The notes below the pieces were generated by a model, which was not told the origin of the DNA, did not search any database, and worked only from the letters and a program-made list of their open reading frames with translations. Positions 43,422-52,079 of a stretch of DNA of 64,000 nt are shown piece by piece (position 1 is the stretch's first letter; each line of letters opens with the position of its first letter). Made by a program: the position numbers and the translations under genes. The DNA comes from Acuticoccus sp051016205 (GTDB lineage Bacteria > Pseudomonadota > Alphaproteobacteria > Rhizobiales > Amorphaceae), in NCBI GenBank assembly GCA_051016205.1, contig CP136534.1, positions 4,340,001-4,404,000 of the forward strand, given 5' to 3'.

Positions 43422-43703
43422 ATGGCGGATGAAAAAGACCCGGAAAAGACGCCTGGTGAACGCGATAGAACCGGTCGAAAGCCGTGGTCTCGCCCGACCC
43501 TCACGCAGCATGCGCCGATTACCTGCTGGCGTTGCGAGCAAGTTGGCCGCGGCGCGACGCGTAATTTTGTATTGGCGGCTCTTGCACCGTCTCAAGACAC
43601 GAAGGGCAATATCTTCATAAAGGAATCACTAGTTTGCATCAGCTGCTTACTGCTCGATAATCAAGTGACGTCTTTCGAAGGTAATATTGTTCGTGTCTCC
43701 TGA
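43422..43703 (+). CDS. small ORF with a leader-peptide-like RKPWSRPTL motif
   Basis: A 93-residue ORF, hydrophilic at first (MADEKDPEKTPGERDRTG), then RKPWSRPTLTQHAPITCWRC. The W-x-x-P-x-L pattern resembles the leader motif recognised in some ribosomally made peptide precursors such as lasso peptides. No maturation genes are in the window, and the C-terminal half falls in AT-rich DNA with no known motif. It could be a stranded or decayed precursor gene, or chance. The ribosome site is weak. Confidence 0.25.
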   Translation: MADEKDPEKTPGERDRTGRKPWSRPTLTQHAPITCWRCEQVGRGATRNFVLAALAPSQDTKGNIFIKESLVCISCLLLDNQVTSFEGNIVRVS

Positions 43704-44546
43704 CGTGATTAAGCAATCCACTAAAGCGCAGAGGCGCAATTTGGATTAAACTAAACCATCAAGGCATCCACACCAGGGTACATCCCTAAGGTAATCGCGG
43801 GTGGTACTACGCTTCTCTGACTGTTTCTATGCCTTAGTTGGCGGCCCTTTCTGGCCAACGCGCGTCTTTTCTAAGAGTGCCATTTCGAAATCGCACAACA
43901 AGGACAAAAACACACTGGCGACCCGACAGCATGTATACGAATTTGGAAAAGACCAGTCAAATGCTTTGTCAAATGTGAACATTCCATCATTAATACAATA
44001 ACGCTGGACGGCGAGAACATTTTTTTAGTATCACCATCTGGGATGCGGCCATCTGCGAGACTATCATGCTCGACAAGTAATCATTTTTACGACCTGTCAG
44101 CGTCGATGAATTCGAATCCAGCCCACCGTCGATCTTACCTATCCCGCTTCGGAGATCGAATACAGCCGAGGCGTTCGCTCCGGCAACATGGCTTATATTG
44201 GCGTTTTCTTTTCCGCCGCACCAAATCTGGATAAGACTTGATCATCCCCAGAGCCATTCGTAATACTTGAAATCAAGACACCATTGACGCCCTCGATGGT
44301 CGCATCAACGACCCCATTCACGCTGACCTTCGCCAGTGACGGCGGTGATACAAATGATAGCTGGTGAGATCGCCCCAGAAAGAGGCGCTGGCAGAAGAGG
44401 CCGTTCTCAACCACAGCAACCTGCGTCCATAAGGACGCAGACAAAATGCTCTACTCCTCTGAAAAAGAGAGGTTTTCTTGCTGTCTGACGGTTCCATCTG
44501 ACGGCAAACCGCCCTAGCATTTGAGGGATCAGGGTCAGGGTCCTTT
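43704..44546. other. AT-rich noncoding stretch before the MFS gene
   Basis: Clearly lower in GC than the flanks, with short ORFs that lack motifs. Probably decayed foreign DNA; the last 100 bases should contain the MFS promoter. Confidence 0.4.
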
Positions 44547-45842
44547 ATGTTCCGCAATCGCTTTCGCTGGGTGATCGTCACCCTCCTCTTCGCCATCACC
44601 GTCATCAACTACATCGACCGATCGGCAATCTCTTACGCCGCACCGGACATTACGGCAGAGTTTGGCCTTACCGCGGCTCAGATGGGGCTCATCCTGGGCG
44701 CTTTCGGGGTCGGCTACTTCGTGACCACCCTGGTGGGCGGCATAGCGACGGATCGGTTCGGTGCAAAGATCGTGATGGGCCTTGCGGCCCTTGCATGGAC
44801 GCTGTCCATCGGGCTCACAGGGCTCGCCATCGGGTTCCTGATGCTTTATGTGGCGCGGGTCGGCCTGGGGCTTGCCGAGGGCCCGAGCTTCCCTGCCCTC
44901 ACGGGTGCCATTAGCCGCTGGCTTCCAAGCAGCGAGCGGGCAACGGCCCTTGCGGGCTCTCTGGTTGCAGTGCCTGTGTCGCTTGCCATCGGGGCACCGC
45001 TCGTCTCATGGCTGATCACCTTCGCAGGGTGGCGCGCCACGTTTTTCGTGCTGACGGCGCTGGGGCTTTTGTGGGTCCCGCTGTGGCTGTGGCTGTTCAA
45101 GGACGACCCTGCCCGCTCCCCTTTCGTCAGCAAGACAGAGAGGGAAACCATTGCCGCAGGCCGCGTTGAGGAGCCTGGACTGGGAGCATCGGCACCCTCA
45201 ATGAAGCGGGTGGTGTTCACCACGCCAACCCTGCTTGCCAACTACTGGGCGTTCTTCGTCTTCGGCTACTTTCTGTTCTTCTTCCTCACCTGGATGCCGA
45301 GCTATTTGCACGACCGGTTTGGACTTCAGATCATCACCGTGGGGTTCCTGGCAGCCATTCCGTGGCTGGCTTCCGCACTCGCCATGTTGGTGGTCGCCCA
45401 CCTGTCAGACAAAGTCTACGCGCGCACACAAAGTCTTCGCAAGGCGCGCAGCTATCAGATTGCGGCAACACAGGTGGTGGCGGCGCTTGCGGTCATCCCC
45501 GTGGCGTTGATCGACAACTTGGTGGTGGCAATGGCCGGGCTCACCTTTGCCGTTGCTGCGACCATGGCCGCCAATGCGGCCTACTTTGCTATCAACATTG
45601 ACCTTTTGCCACGCCGTCCTGCCCCTGCCTTAGGGGTGATGGATGCCTGCTTTGCGGCCGCGGGGTTCGCTGCCCCGGTCATTACGGGATACGTCTTTCA
45701 CGCCAGCGGCTCCTTCACCGCGGCGTTTTTGCTGATGGCCGTTTTGGCGGGCTCCTCTGTCCTTGTGGTGCTCCTTGCCCACCATCCCGATCGCGATCGT
45801 GACCGGCTCGCCGGTGGTACAGTGCCAGCCGCGTCGGCATAG
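44547..45842 (+). CDS. MFS transporter, anion:cation symporter type
   Basis: A 431-residue protein with 12 predicted helices. The first helix contains VINYIDRSAISYAAP, the signature of the ACS family (glucarate, hexuronate and related organic-anion/H+ symporters). The loop 2-3 motif reads GGIATDRFGAK, and helix 4 has LGLAEGPSFPALTGAISRWL. It imports a carboxylated sugar or other organic anion; the exact substrate is unknown. The gene is monocistronic and convergent with a possible small secreted-protein gene. Confidence 0.85.
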   Translation: MFRNRFRWVIVTLLFAITVINYIDRSAISYAAPDITAEFGLTAAQMGLILGAFGVGYFVTTLVGGIATDRFGAKIVMGLAALAWTLSIGLTGLAIGFLMLYVARVGLGLAEGPSFPALTGAISRWLPSSERATALAGSLVAVPVSLAIGAPLVSWLITFAGWRATFFVLTALGLLWVPLWLWLFKDDPARSPFVSKTERETIAAGRVEEPGLGASAPSMKRVVFTTPTLLANYWAFFVFGYFLFFFLTWMPSYLHDRFGLQIITVGFLAAIPWLASALAMLVVAHLSDKVYARTQSLRKARSYQIAATQVVAALAVIPVALIDNLVVAMAGLTFAVAATMAANAAYFAINIDLLPRRPAPALGVMDACFAAAGFAAPVITGYVFHASGSFTAAFLLMAVLAGSSVLVVLLAHHPDRDRDRLAGGTVPAASA

Positions 45843-46115
45843 AGCATCCTGGCCGGTCCTGGAGGTGCCTTCCGCCCCCATGTACATCGCATCATCGGAC
45901 TTTGAACAAATGTCGGAGAGCCGCTTCGGATCGCCGTTCAGCAGGGCGTTCGACACAACGATCCACTGACCTACCGCCGCATGCACGTCCTGCTTGGCAG
46001 CTCTCGTGGTTTGCGCGGCCGCTCTCCCAACCGTGACCGCCGCCAGTCGCAAAAGGAGCGCTGCCAGCGCCAAAACGACCGGCATAGTGGCTATGTTGGG
46101 ACGCACCGGATGCAT
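45630..46115 (-). CDS. possible truncated secreted SnoaL-like protein
   Basis: The frame begins MHPVRPNIATMPVVLALAAL with a plausible signal peptide, then QDVHAAVGQWIVVSNALLNG and DAMYMGAEGTSRTGQDAL, reminiscent of SnoaL/NTF2-like proteins. After about residue 90 the frame lies entirely antisense to the MFS gene and loses sense, so the gene is probably truncated or a pseudogene. It lies downstream of the glpV terminator. Confidence 0.3.
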   Translation of the reverse strand: MHPVRPNIATMPVVLALAALLLRLAAVTVGRAAAQTTRAAKQDVHAAVGQWIVVSNALLNGDPKRLSDICSKSDDAMYMGAEGTSRTGQDALCRRGWHCTTGEPVTIAIGMVGKEHHKDRGARQNGHQQKRRGEGAAGVKDVSRNDRGSEPRGRKAGIHHP

Positions 46116-46192
46116 CCTTCTTGACCTGACATGTCTCACGGTCCTGGCGGACTGTGGGGATCCCAAGGTTGATGGCGCGCAATTGCCCAGAC

Positions 46193-46226
46193 ACAAACAA
46201 AAAAGGCCGGCATGACTGCCGGCCTT
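46193..46226 (-). terminator. Rho-independent terminator of the glp operon
   Basis: On the minus strand a perfect stem AAGGCCGGCA/TGCCGGCCTT with a 4-base loop is followed by TTTTTTGTTTGTG. It starts 23 bases after the glpV stop codon, so it ends the glycerol operon. Confidence 0.9.
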
Positions 46227-46248
46227 CGTTTCAAGTCTCAGCGGGTTA

Positions 46249-47976
46249 TTACTGCCAGCGCTGGATGATGTCTTCGTAGGCGACGGTTTGGCCCTGGGGC
46301 TTTTCGTCAACTTTGGCCTTGGGGGAGCCGGGCTGGTCGAGCCAGTAGCTTGCCTCACGCTCCTCGTTGAGGCGCGGACCGCAACCGCCGTAAACATTGG
46401 CGCGCTCGTCGGCCACCTGCATGCGGGCCATCACCTGGTCCATCTCGCCGGCCAGACGATCCATGGCCTGCTGCGGGGTGAAGGCACCAGAGTTCACGTC
46501 ACCAATCTGCTGCCACCAGAGCTGGGCGAGCTTGGGATAATCGGGGACGTTGATGCCTGTGGGCGTCCACATCACACGGTCGGGCGAACGGTAGAACTCC
46601 ACAAGGCCGCCGAGTTTGGGGGCCCGTTCCGTAAAGCTCTCGTGGTTCACCGTTGAGTCGCGGATGAACGTCAGACCCACATGGCTCTTCTTGGTATCCA
46701 CAGTCTTGGAGGTCACGAACTGAGCATAAAGCCAGGCCGCCTTGCGACGATCCATCGGTGTGGAGTTGAAGAACGTCCATGAACCGGCATCCTGGTAGCC
46801 GAGCTTCATGCCCTCTTCCCAGTAAGGACCTTTGGGCGAGGGTGCCATGCGCCACAGAGGCATCCCGTCGTCATCGACGGTGTTGTTACCCTCAGACTTG
46901 GGCTTGACCATGTCGGCGGTGAAGGCGGTGTACCAGAAGATCTGCTGGGCCACGTTGCCTTGGGAAAGCGCCGGCAGTGACTGGTAGAAGTCATAGCTGG
47001 CGGCCGCCGGTGGAGCATAGGCGCGCAGCCACTCGTCCCACTTGCGGATGGCATAGACGGAGGCCGGGGCATTGGTGGCACCGCCGCGGGTCATGGACGC
47101 ACCGACGGGGTTGCAGGTCCCATCCTCCATGCGGATGCCCCACTCGTCCACGGGACGACCGTTGGGCAGACCCTTGGAGCCGGCACCGGCCATGGACAGC
47201 CACGCATCGGTCATGCGCCAGCCAAGGTCAGGGGCGCGCTTGCCATAATCCATGTGGCCGAAGATCTCGACACCATCGATCTCTTTGACATCTTCGGAGA
47301 AGAACTGTGCAATGTCTTCGTACGCTGACCAGTTGACGGGCACACCGAGATCGTAGCCGTATTTTTCCTTGAACTGCGCCTGCAGGTCCGGATTGTCGAA
47401 CCAGTCCTTGCGGAACCAGTAAAGGTTAGCGAATTGCTGGTCGGGGAGCTGCCAGACCTTACCATCGGGACCGGTGGTGAACGAGATCCCCATGAAGTCC
47501 TCAAGGTCGAGGGTGGGGCTTGTCACGTCGGCACCGTCCCCTTCCATGAAGTCGGTCAGGTTGACGGCCGACTGCAGGCGGGAGTGGGTGCCGATGAGAT
47601 CGGAGTCGTTGACGTAGGCGTCGTAAAGGTTCCGATTCGTCTGCATTTGCGTCTGAACGGCTTGAACCACCTCACCTTCCCCGAGGAGCTGGTGGTTCAC
47701 CTTGATGCCGGTGATCTCCTCAAATGCCTTGGTGAGGACTTCCGACTCGTAGGTGTGGGTCGGGATCGTCTCGGACAGGACGTTGATTTCCATGCCTTGG
47801 AATGGCTCGGCAGCGTTGATGAACCACTGCATCTCCGCCATCTGCTCGTCCTTCGTCAGGACAGAGGGCTGGAACTCTTCGTCGATCCACCGCTCGGCTG
47901 CGGCCATATCGGCCTGAGCGGGTGCGGCAACCGCAAGCGCGAATGCGCACGTGGATGCCAACAATAGGCGTTTCAT
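46249..47976 (-). CDS. glpV: glycerol ABC transporter, substrate-binding protein GlpV
   Basis: A 575-residue periplasmic binding protein with a signal peptide (LLLASTCAFALAVAAPAQA). The large size, the start of the mature region (AAERWIDEEFQPSVLTKDEQ) and motifs such as QPQLLGEGEVVQAVQ-like HQLLGEGEVVQAVQ match the GlpV component of the rhizobial glycerol transporter. It binds glycerol and delivers it to GlpPQ. It is last in the operon, 181 bases after a glycosyltransferase gene, with its own AGGTTTTG-preceded start, and is followed by a strong terminator. Confidence 0.9.
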   Translation of the reverse strand: MKRLLLASTCAFALAVAAPAQADMAAAERWIDEEFQPSVLTKDEQMAEMQWFINAAEPFQGMEINVLSETIPTHTYESEVLTKAFEEITGIKVNHQLLGEGEVVQAVQTQMQTNRNLYDAYVNDSDLIGTHSRLQSAVNLTDFMEGDGADVTSPTLDLEDFMGISFTTGPDGKVWQLPDQQFANLYWFRKDWFDNPDLQAQFKEKYGYDLGVPVNWSAYEDIAQFFSEDVKEIDGVEIFGHMDYGKRAPDLGWRMTDAWLSMAGAGSKGLPNGRPVDEWGIRMEDGTCNPVGASMTRGGATNAPASVYAIRKWDEWLRAYAPPAAASYDFYQSLPALSQGNVAQQIFWYTAFTADMVKPKSEGNNTVDDDGMPLWRMAPSPKGPYWEEGMKLGYQDAGSWTFFNSTPMDRRKAAWLYAQFVTSKTVDTKKSHVGLTFIRDSTVNHESFTERAPKLGGLVEFYRSPDRVMWTPTGINVPDYPKLAQLWWQQIGDVNSGAFTPQQAMDRLAGEMDQVMARMQVADERANVYGGCGPRLNEEREASYWLDQPGSPKAKVDEKPQGQTVAYEDIIQRWQ

Positions 47977-48157
47977 AACAAAACCTCCCGGTTGTGTTCG
48001 TGTTGGACGTTTCTATGCCCCAAGGGCGCGTGGCTCTTGCGGCGGTGGGCAACTCTCCCGATACCATCGGGGCGAGCCGATAGGGGACCGGCCAGAGATG
48101 AGGGCGGCCGGGGTGGGTGTTGGAGGGCGCAAGGTCCCTGCGAGCTGTGGGCGAGAC

Positions 48158-49018
48158 TCAAAACTCAATGCCCTCCCGCTCGCAAATCTGCCTGGCGAAG
48201 GAGCCCTTTGGCGGCGGCGCGCCTTTGGCGTCCTGGAGCACGCCATTGTAAAGGTGCACGCAAACGGTCCGCTCTGTCAGAAGGCTCCAGATGTCTGCGG
48301 CCGGATCTAAAGCCATGCGGGCGTGCTTTCCGCGGTAGGGGGAAAACACGTCCACAGGCATCACCTCGGACGTCCGGCCCAACTCGTCGGCGGTGAGCGT
48401 CATGACCTGCGGGCCGGTGAGGCCCCAGATGTGACGCTCCAAGGGCACAGGCTTCAGATCCAGCGCCTTGCGAATACGATAAGGGAGCTTTTTCCACTCG
48501 GGCAGCCACCAGGGCACAATGTGTTTTTGCCCCAGATGCGCCTCAAGGCGATCCAGAAAGGGGTCGTCCGCAGGAAAATATAGCACGGAGTTTGTGACAA
48601 GGCCGGGCTTTGACAGCCCGCACAACATCCTCCGCGGATCGTAGACCAAGGGGCGGACAAAATAGCAATCGGCGTCCACCCAAGGGCCCTTACCAAGACG
48701 TTGCAATCGGTAACGGAAAAGATCGGCGCCGACGCCCCAGTTGTTTTTCTTCTTGTGCTTGACGAGGGATGTGGCCGGCATCACCGTCGCCGCATCCTCA
48801 ACATCGACCCCCTCCGGCACACCGGTCACGGAGCCGTAAGTCCACAACACCACACGATGGCCCATGCGCCTGGCAGAGGATAGGCACGCCTGCTCCAGCC
48901 AGCTCAGCGCGCCGTCCACCCAAAGCGTGTTCAACACGGGCGCGACCTGTGCGCCCGGCCCGTAAAGGGCAGTGTCCAGTGACGCTTGAGCGCACATGTG
49001 GGAGACGCAATCAGCCAT
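48158..49018 (-). CDS. glycosyltransferase with DXD motif (GT32-like) inside the glp operon
   Basis: A 286-residue protein. LNTLWVDGALSWLEQACLSS and MGHRVVLWTYG form the nucleotide-sugar-binding start, KNNWGVGADLFRYRLQRLGK leads into the DXD motif WVDADCYFVRP, and a C-terminal VCVHLYNGVLQD segment resembles the His-containing end of GT32/Gb3-synthase-like enzymes. It transfers a sugar, probably in capsule or lipopolysaccharide synthesis. It is placed 18 bases after glpU and before glpV, so it is co-transcribed with glycerol uptake genes, which is not the normal glp gene set. Confidence 0.7.
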   Translation of the reverse strand: MADCVSHMCAQASLDTALYGPGAQVAPVLNTLWVDGALSWLEQACLSSARRMGHRVVLWTYGSVTGVPEGVDVEDAATVMPATSLVKHKKKNNWGVGADLFRYRLQRLGKGPWVDADCYFVRPLVYDPRRMLCGLSKPGLVTNSVLYFPADDPFLDRLEAHLGQKHIVPWWLPEWKKLPYRIRKALDLKPVPLERHIWGLTGPQVMTLTADELGRTSEVMPVDVFSPYRGKHARMALDPAADIWSLLTERTVCVHLYNGVLQDAKGAPPPKGSFARQICEREGIEF

Positions 49019-49036
49019 GGACCCTAACGGACCGTG

Positions 49037-49318
49037 TCAAACCAAAGCGAAGATGAGCAGTGCGATGCCCACTGCGATGATGGACGCCCACCACAGGGGA
49101 CCTGTGGCAAAGGCGAGCCAGGCCAGGTGTACATAGGCCCCTGAAAGGAGCGAGATGAAGAGCCTGTCGCCCCGCGTTGTCAGAAGGCCCAGTGCCCCGA
49201 TGCGCGGTGTGCCGCCAGGTTTGGCGTACTCCCACACACTCATGGCCATCAACGCGCCGGCAATGGCGGCGAAGAACACCGCCGTCTGCCAGGTCCATGC
49301 CATCCATGACAGGCCCAT
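49037..49318 (-). CDS. glpU: small membrane protein of the glycerol transporter (DUF2160, GlpU)
   Basis: A 93-residue protein with about three hydrophobic helices (TAVFFAAIAGALMAMSVW, FISLLSGAYVHLAWLAF, WASIIAVGIALLIFALV). It belongs to the DUF2160 family found in rhizobial glp operons between glpQ and glpV. It probably associates with the GlpPQ permease; its precise role is unknown. It starts one base before the end of glpQ (overlapping). Confidence 0.85.
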   Translation of the reverse strand: MGLSWMAWTWQTAVFFAAIAGALMAMSVWEYAKPGGTPRIGALGLLTTRGDRLFISLLSGAYVHLAWLAFATGPLWWASIIAVGIALLIFALV

Positions 49319-50115
49319 TACACCCTCCCCAGGGCAAAGCCCTTGGCGATATAGTTGCGCACGAAATAGATGACCACTGCACCGGGTATGATGGTCAAGA
49401 CACCTGCCGCGGCCAGAAGTCCCAATTCGTAACCTGAGGTGGACGCAGTGCGTGTCATCACCGCGGCAATGGGTTTGGCATCCACAGAGGTCAGCGTTTT
49501 GGCAAGCAGCATCTCCACCCAGGAAAACATGAAGCAGAAGAAGGCCGTCACACCGATTCCACTGGCGATCAAGGGCATGAAGATCTTCACGAAGAATTTG
49601 GGGAACGAGTAGCCGTCAATATAGGCGGTTTCGTCGATCTCTTTGGGCACGCCGGACATGAAGCCTTCCAAGATCCACACCGCAAGGGGGATGTTGAAAA
49701 GGCAATGGGCAAGCGCCACGGCAAAGTGCGTGTCAAACAGCCCCATGGACGAGTAAAGCTGCAGGAACGGCAGCGCGAAAACAGCGGGCGGCGCCATCCT
49801 GTTGGTCAAGAGCCAGAAGAAGAGGTGCTTGTCGCCCAGGAAGCGGTAGCGCGAGAAAGCGTAGGCGGCCGGCAGCGCCACAGCCACGGACAGCACCGTG
49901 TTGATGACCACATAGATGATGGAATTAACGTAACCCATGTACCATGTGGGGTCGGTGAGGATCGTCACGTAGCTGTCGATGGTGAAATTCTGCGGATAGG
50001 GGCTGAACCCACCCAGAATCTCGTTGGTCGTCTTGAACGACATGTTGATGAGCCAATAAATCGGCAGCATCAAAAAGATGATGTAGACCGTCGGAACCAG
50101 CCACTTCAGCCTCAT
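49318..50115 (-). CDS. glpQ: glycerol ABC transporter permease GlpQ
   Basis: A 265-residue inner-membrane permease of the MalG/CUT1 class with six predicted helices (WLVPTVYIIFLMLPIYWLI at the start) and the EAA-type loop (EIDETAYIDGYSFPKFFVKI) that contacts the ATPase. It forms the channel with GlpP. ATGA overlap with glpP shows translational coupling. Length and position match the rhizobial glp cluster. Confidence 0.92.
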   Translation of the reverse strand: MRLKWLVPTVYIIFLMLPIYWLINMSFKTTNEILGGFSPYPQNFTIDSYVTILTDPTWYMGYVNSIIYVVINTVLSVAVALPAAYAFSRYRFLGDKHLFFWLLTNRMAPPAVFALPFLQLYSSMGLFDTHFAVALAHCLFNIPLAVWILEGFMSGVPKEIDETAYIDGYSFPKFFVKIFMPLIASGIGVTAFFCFMFSWVEMLLAKTLTSVDAKPIAAVMTRTASTSGYELGLLAAAGVLTIIPGAVVIYFVRNYIAKGFALGRV

Positions 50116-51002
50116 GACTGATGCTCCTTGCTATATTCGGCTTTGGCGTCGCTCTGGGTCATCAGGGTATAGAAGAGCCAGCAGACCAGCAGCGTCATGA
50201 GGAAGTAGATGATGCTCATGGCCGCAGCGATGCCGAGGTTGAACTCACCCAACGCCGCTTTGACAAGGTCGATGGACAGGAACGTCGTGGCGTTCCCGGG
50301 CCCGCCGCCGGTGAGAACGAACGGCTCGGTGTAAATCATGAAGCTGTCGATGAAGCGCAGAAGAAACGCGATGATCAGAACCTGACGCATCTTCGGCAAC
50401 TGGATGTACCAGAACACCGCCCAACGGGACGCCCCGTCGATCTTGGCGGCGCGATAGTAGGCCTGGTCGATGGACATCAGCCCGGCATAGGCCAGAAGCA
50501 CCACCAAGGATGTCCAGTGCCACACATCCATCAGGATGACCACGAACCAGGCGGACAAGGTTTGGTTTGTATAGTTGAAGTCGACTCCGAGTGCGTTGAG
50601 CCCCCAGCCCAGCAAACCGATGTCGGGCAGCGCGAAGATGTTCCACATGGCGCCCACCACATTCCACGGAATGAGGAGGGGCAGCGCCATCAACACCAGA
50701 CACAGCGAGGCCCAAGCACCCGCACGGGGCATGGCAAGGGCAATGGCCACCCCGAGAGGGATCTCGATGGCAAGGATGATGGCGGTGAAGGCAAACTGGC
50801 GCAAAAGCGCCATGTGAAACCGCTCCGACGTGAGCACGGCCTCGTAGTTTGCCGTCCCCACCCAGAAGAAGAGGTTGTCGCCAAACGTTTCCTGGAGCGA
50901 ATAGTTGACCACCGTCATCAAGGGGATGATGGCGTTGAGAGCAACGATGAATAGGACTGGAAGAACCAGAAACCAGGCGCGGTTGTTTTCTGTTTTTGTC
51001 AC
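50112..51002 (-). CDS. glpP: glycerol ABC transporter permease GlpP
   Basis: A 296-residue permease of the MalF/UgpA class with six to seven helices (AWFLVLPVLFIVALNAIIPL first) and the EAA loop (SIDQAYYRAAKIDGASRWAV). It pairs with GlpQ to move glycerol across the inner membrane. The GTG start overlaps the glpT stop by four bases and its own stop overlaps glpQ. Confidence 0.92.
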   Translation of the reverse strand: MTKTENNRAWFLVLPVLFIVALNAIIPLMTVVNYSLQETFGDNLFFWVGTANYEAVLTSERFHMALLRQFAFTAIILAIEIPLGVAIALAMPRAGAWASLCLVLMALPLLIPWNVVGAMWNIFALPDIGLLGWGLNALGVDFNYTNQTLSAWFVVILMDVWHWTSLVVLLAYAGLMSIDQAYYRAAKIDGASRWAVFWYIQLPKMRQVLIIAFLLRFIDSFMIYTEPFVLTGGGPGNATTFLSIDLVKAALGEFNLGIAAAMSIIYFLMTLLVCWLFYTLMTQSDAKAEYSKEHQS

Positions 51003-52075
51003 GCCGCTGTGTCCATCTCGATGCGCCAGTCGTCGGCGTAAATGTTGATGCCCTCAGGATCGAAGTGGGCGTGGGGGGTGTCGGGCAACGGCACGCCCTC
51101 GGCGAGAATGGCCGACATCTTGTGGCCCTCGATGGTGCCGTGGACAATCCTTTGCCGGCCCACATCGTCCACTTTGGTGACGGTGAAGGGCAGACCCTCC
51201 TCGCCAAGGCGCACGTACTCCGGACGCACACCCAGCGCGGTCTTGGCGCCCTGAGGCGGGGCAACGGCACCTGGCAGCGCAATGGTGTTGGCACCAAGGT
51301 GGGCCGTGGCACCGGAGACGGCGATAGGAACCACGTTCATGCCTGGCGAGCCGATGAAGTAGCCGACGAATGTGTGGCTCGGCCGCGCAAAGAGTTCTTC
51401 AGGCGTCCCGGCTTGGACCACCTCGCCCTCGTACATCACCACCACCTTGTCGGCGAAGGTGAGGGCCTCTGTCTGGTCGTGGGTGACGTAGACCATGGTG
51501 TGGGCGAAGTCGTGGTGGAGGCGTTTGAGCTGCGAGCGCAGTTGCCATTTCAGATGCGGGTCGATGACGGTCAAAGGCTCGTCGAACAAGATGGCTGCAA
51601 CGTCAGAGCGGACCATGCCACGGCCGAGTGAGATTTTTTGCTTCAAATCCGCCGTCAAGCTTTGGGCCTTGCGCTGGGCGTGATCACCAAGGTCGAGCAT
51701 CTCGATGACTTCGGCGACGCGGCGCTTGATCTCGGCTGATGGCACCCGGCGGTTGCGCAAGGGAAAGGCAAGGTTTTCCGTCACCGTCATGGTGTCGTAG
51801 ACCACAGGGAACTGGAACACCTGCGCAATATTGCGCGCCTCGGGTGCGGCCGTTGTGACATCAGTATCGTCAAACAGGATGCGGCCTTCGGACGGCGTCA
51901 ACAGGCCGGAGATGACATTGAGGAGGGTGGATTTTCCGCACCCTGACGGACCGAGCAGAGCAAACGCGCCGCCATCGTCCCACACAAGGTTCAGCTCTTT
52001 CAGCGCGTAGTCCGATGGGCTTGAAGGATTGGGGCCATAGGCGTGGCGGATGTGGTCCAGCGTGATCTTTGCCAT
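50999..52075 (-). CDS. glpT: glycerol ABC transporter ATPase GlpT
   Basis: A 358-residue CUT1-type ATPase: Walker A GPSGCGKSTLL, Walker B IDEPLT-like AAILFDEPLTVID, switch His in VYVTHDQTEALTF, and a C-terminal TOBE regulatory domain. The signature is atypical (SLTADLKQKISLGRGM instead of LSGGQ), a feature of the paired rhizobial GlpS/GlpT ATPases. The start at MAKITLDH gives the domain start immediately; a longer upstream frame overlaps glpS and is rejected. It forms a heterodimer with GlpS. Confidence 0.9.
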   Translation of the reverse strand: MAKITLDHIRHAYGPNPSSPSDYALKELNLVWDDGGAFALLGPSGCGKSTLLNVISGLLTPSEGRILFDDTDVTTAAPEARNIAQVFQFPVVYDTMTVTENLAFPLRNRRVPSAEIKRRVAEVIEMLDLGDHAQRKAQSLTADLKQKISLGRGMVRSDVAAILFDEPLTVIDPHLKWQLRSQLKRLHHDFAHTMVYVTHDQTEALTFADKVVVMYEGEVVQAGTPEELFARPSHTFVGYFIGSPGMNVVPIAVSGATAHLGANTIALPGAVAPPQGAKTALGVRPEYVRLGEEGLPFTVTKVDDVGRQRIVHGTIEGHKMSAILAEGVPLPDTPHAHFDPEGINIYADDWRIEMDTAA

Positions 52076-52079
52076 TGCC

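Noticed and set aside
50245..51312. A long minus-strand frame overlapping glpP and glpT
   Set aside because: Different frame from the permease and ATPase, Arg/Pro/His-rich composition typical of a shadow frame.
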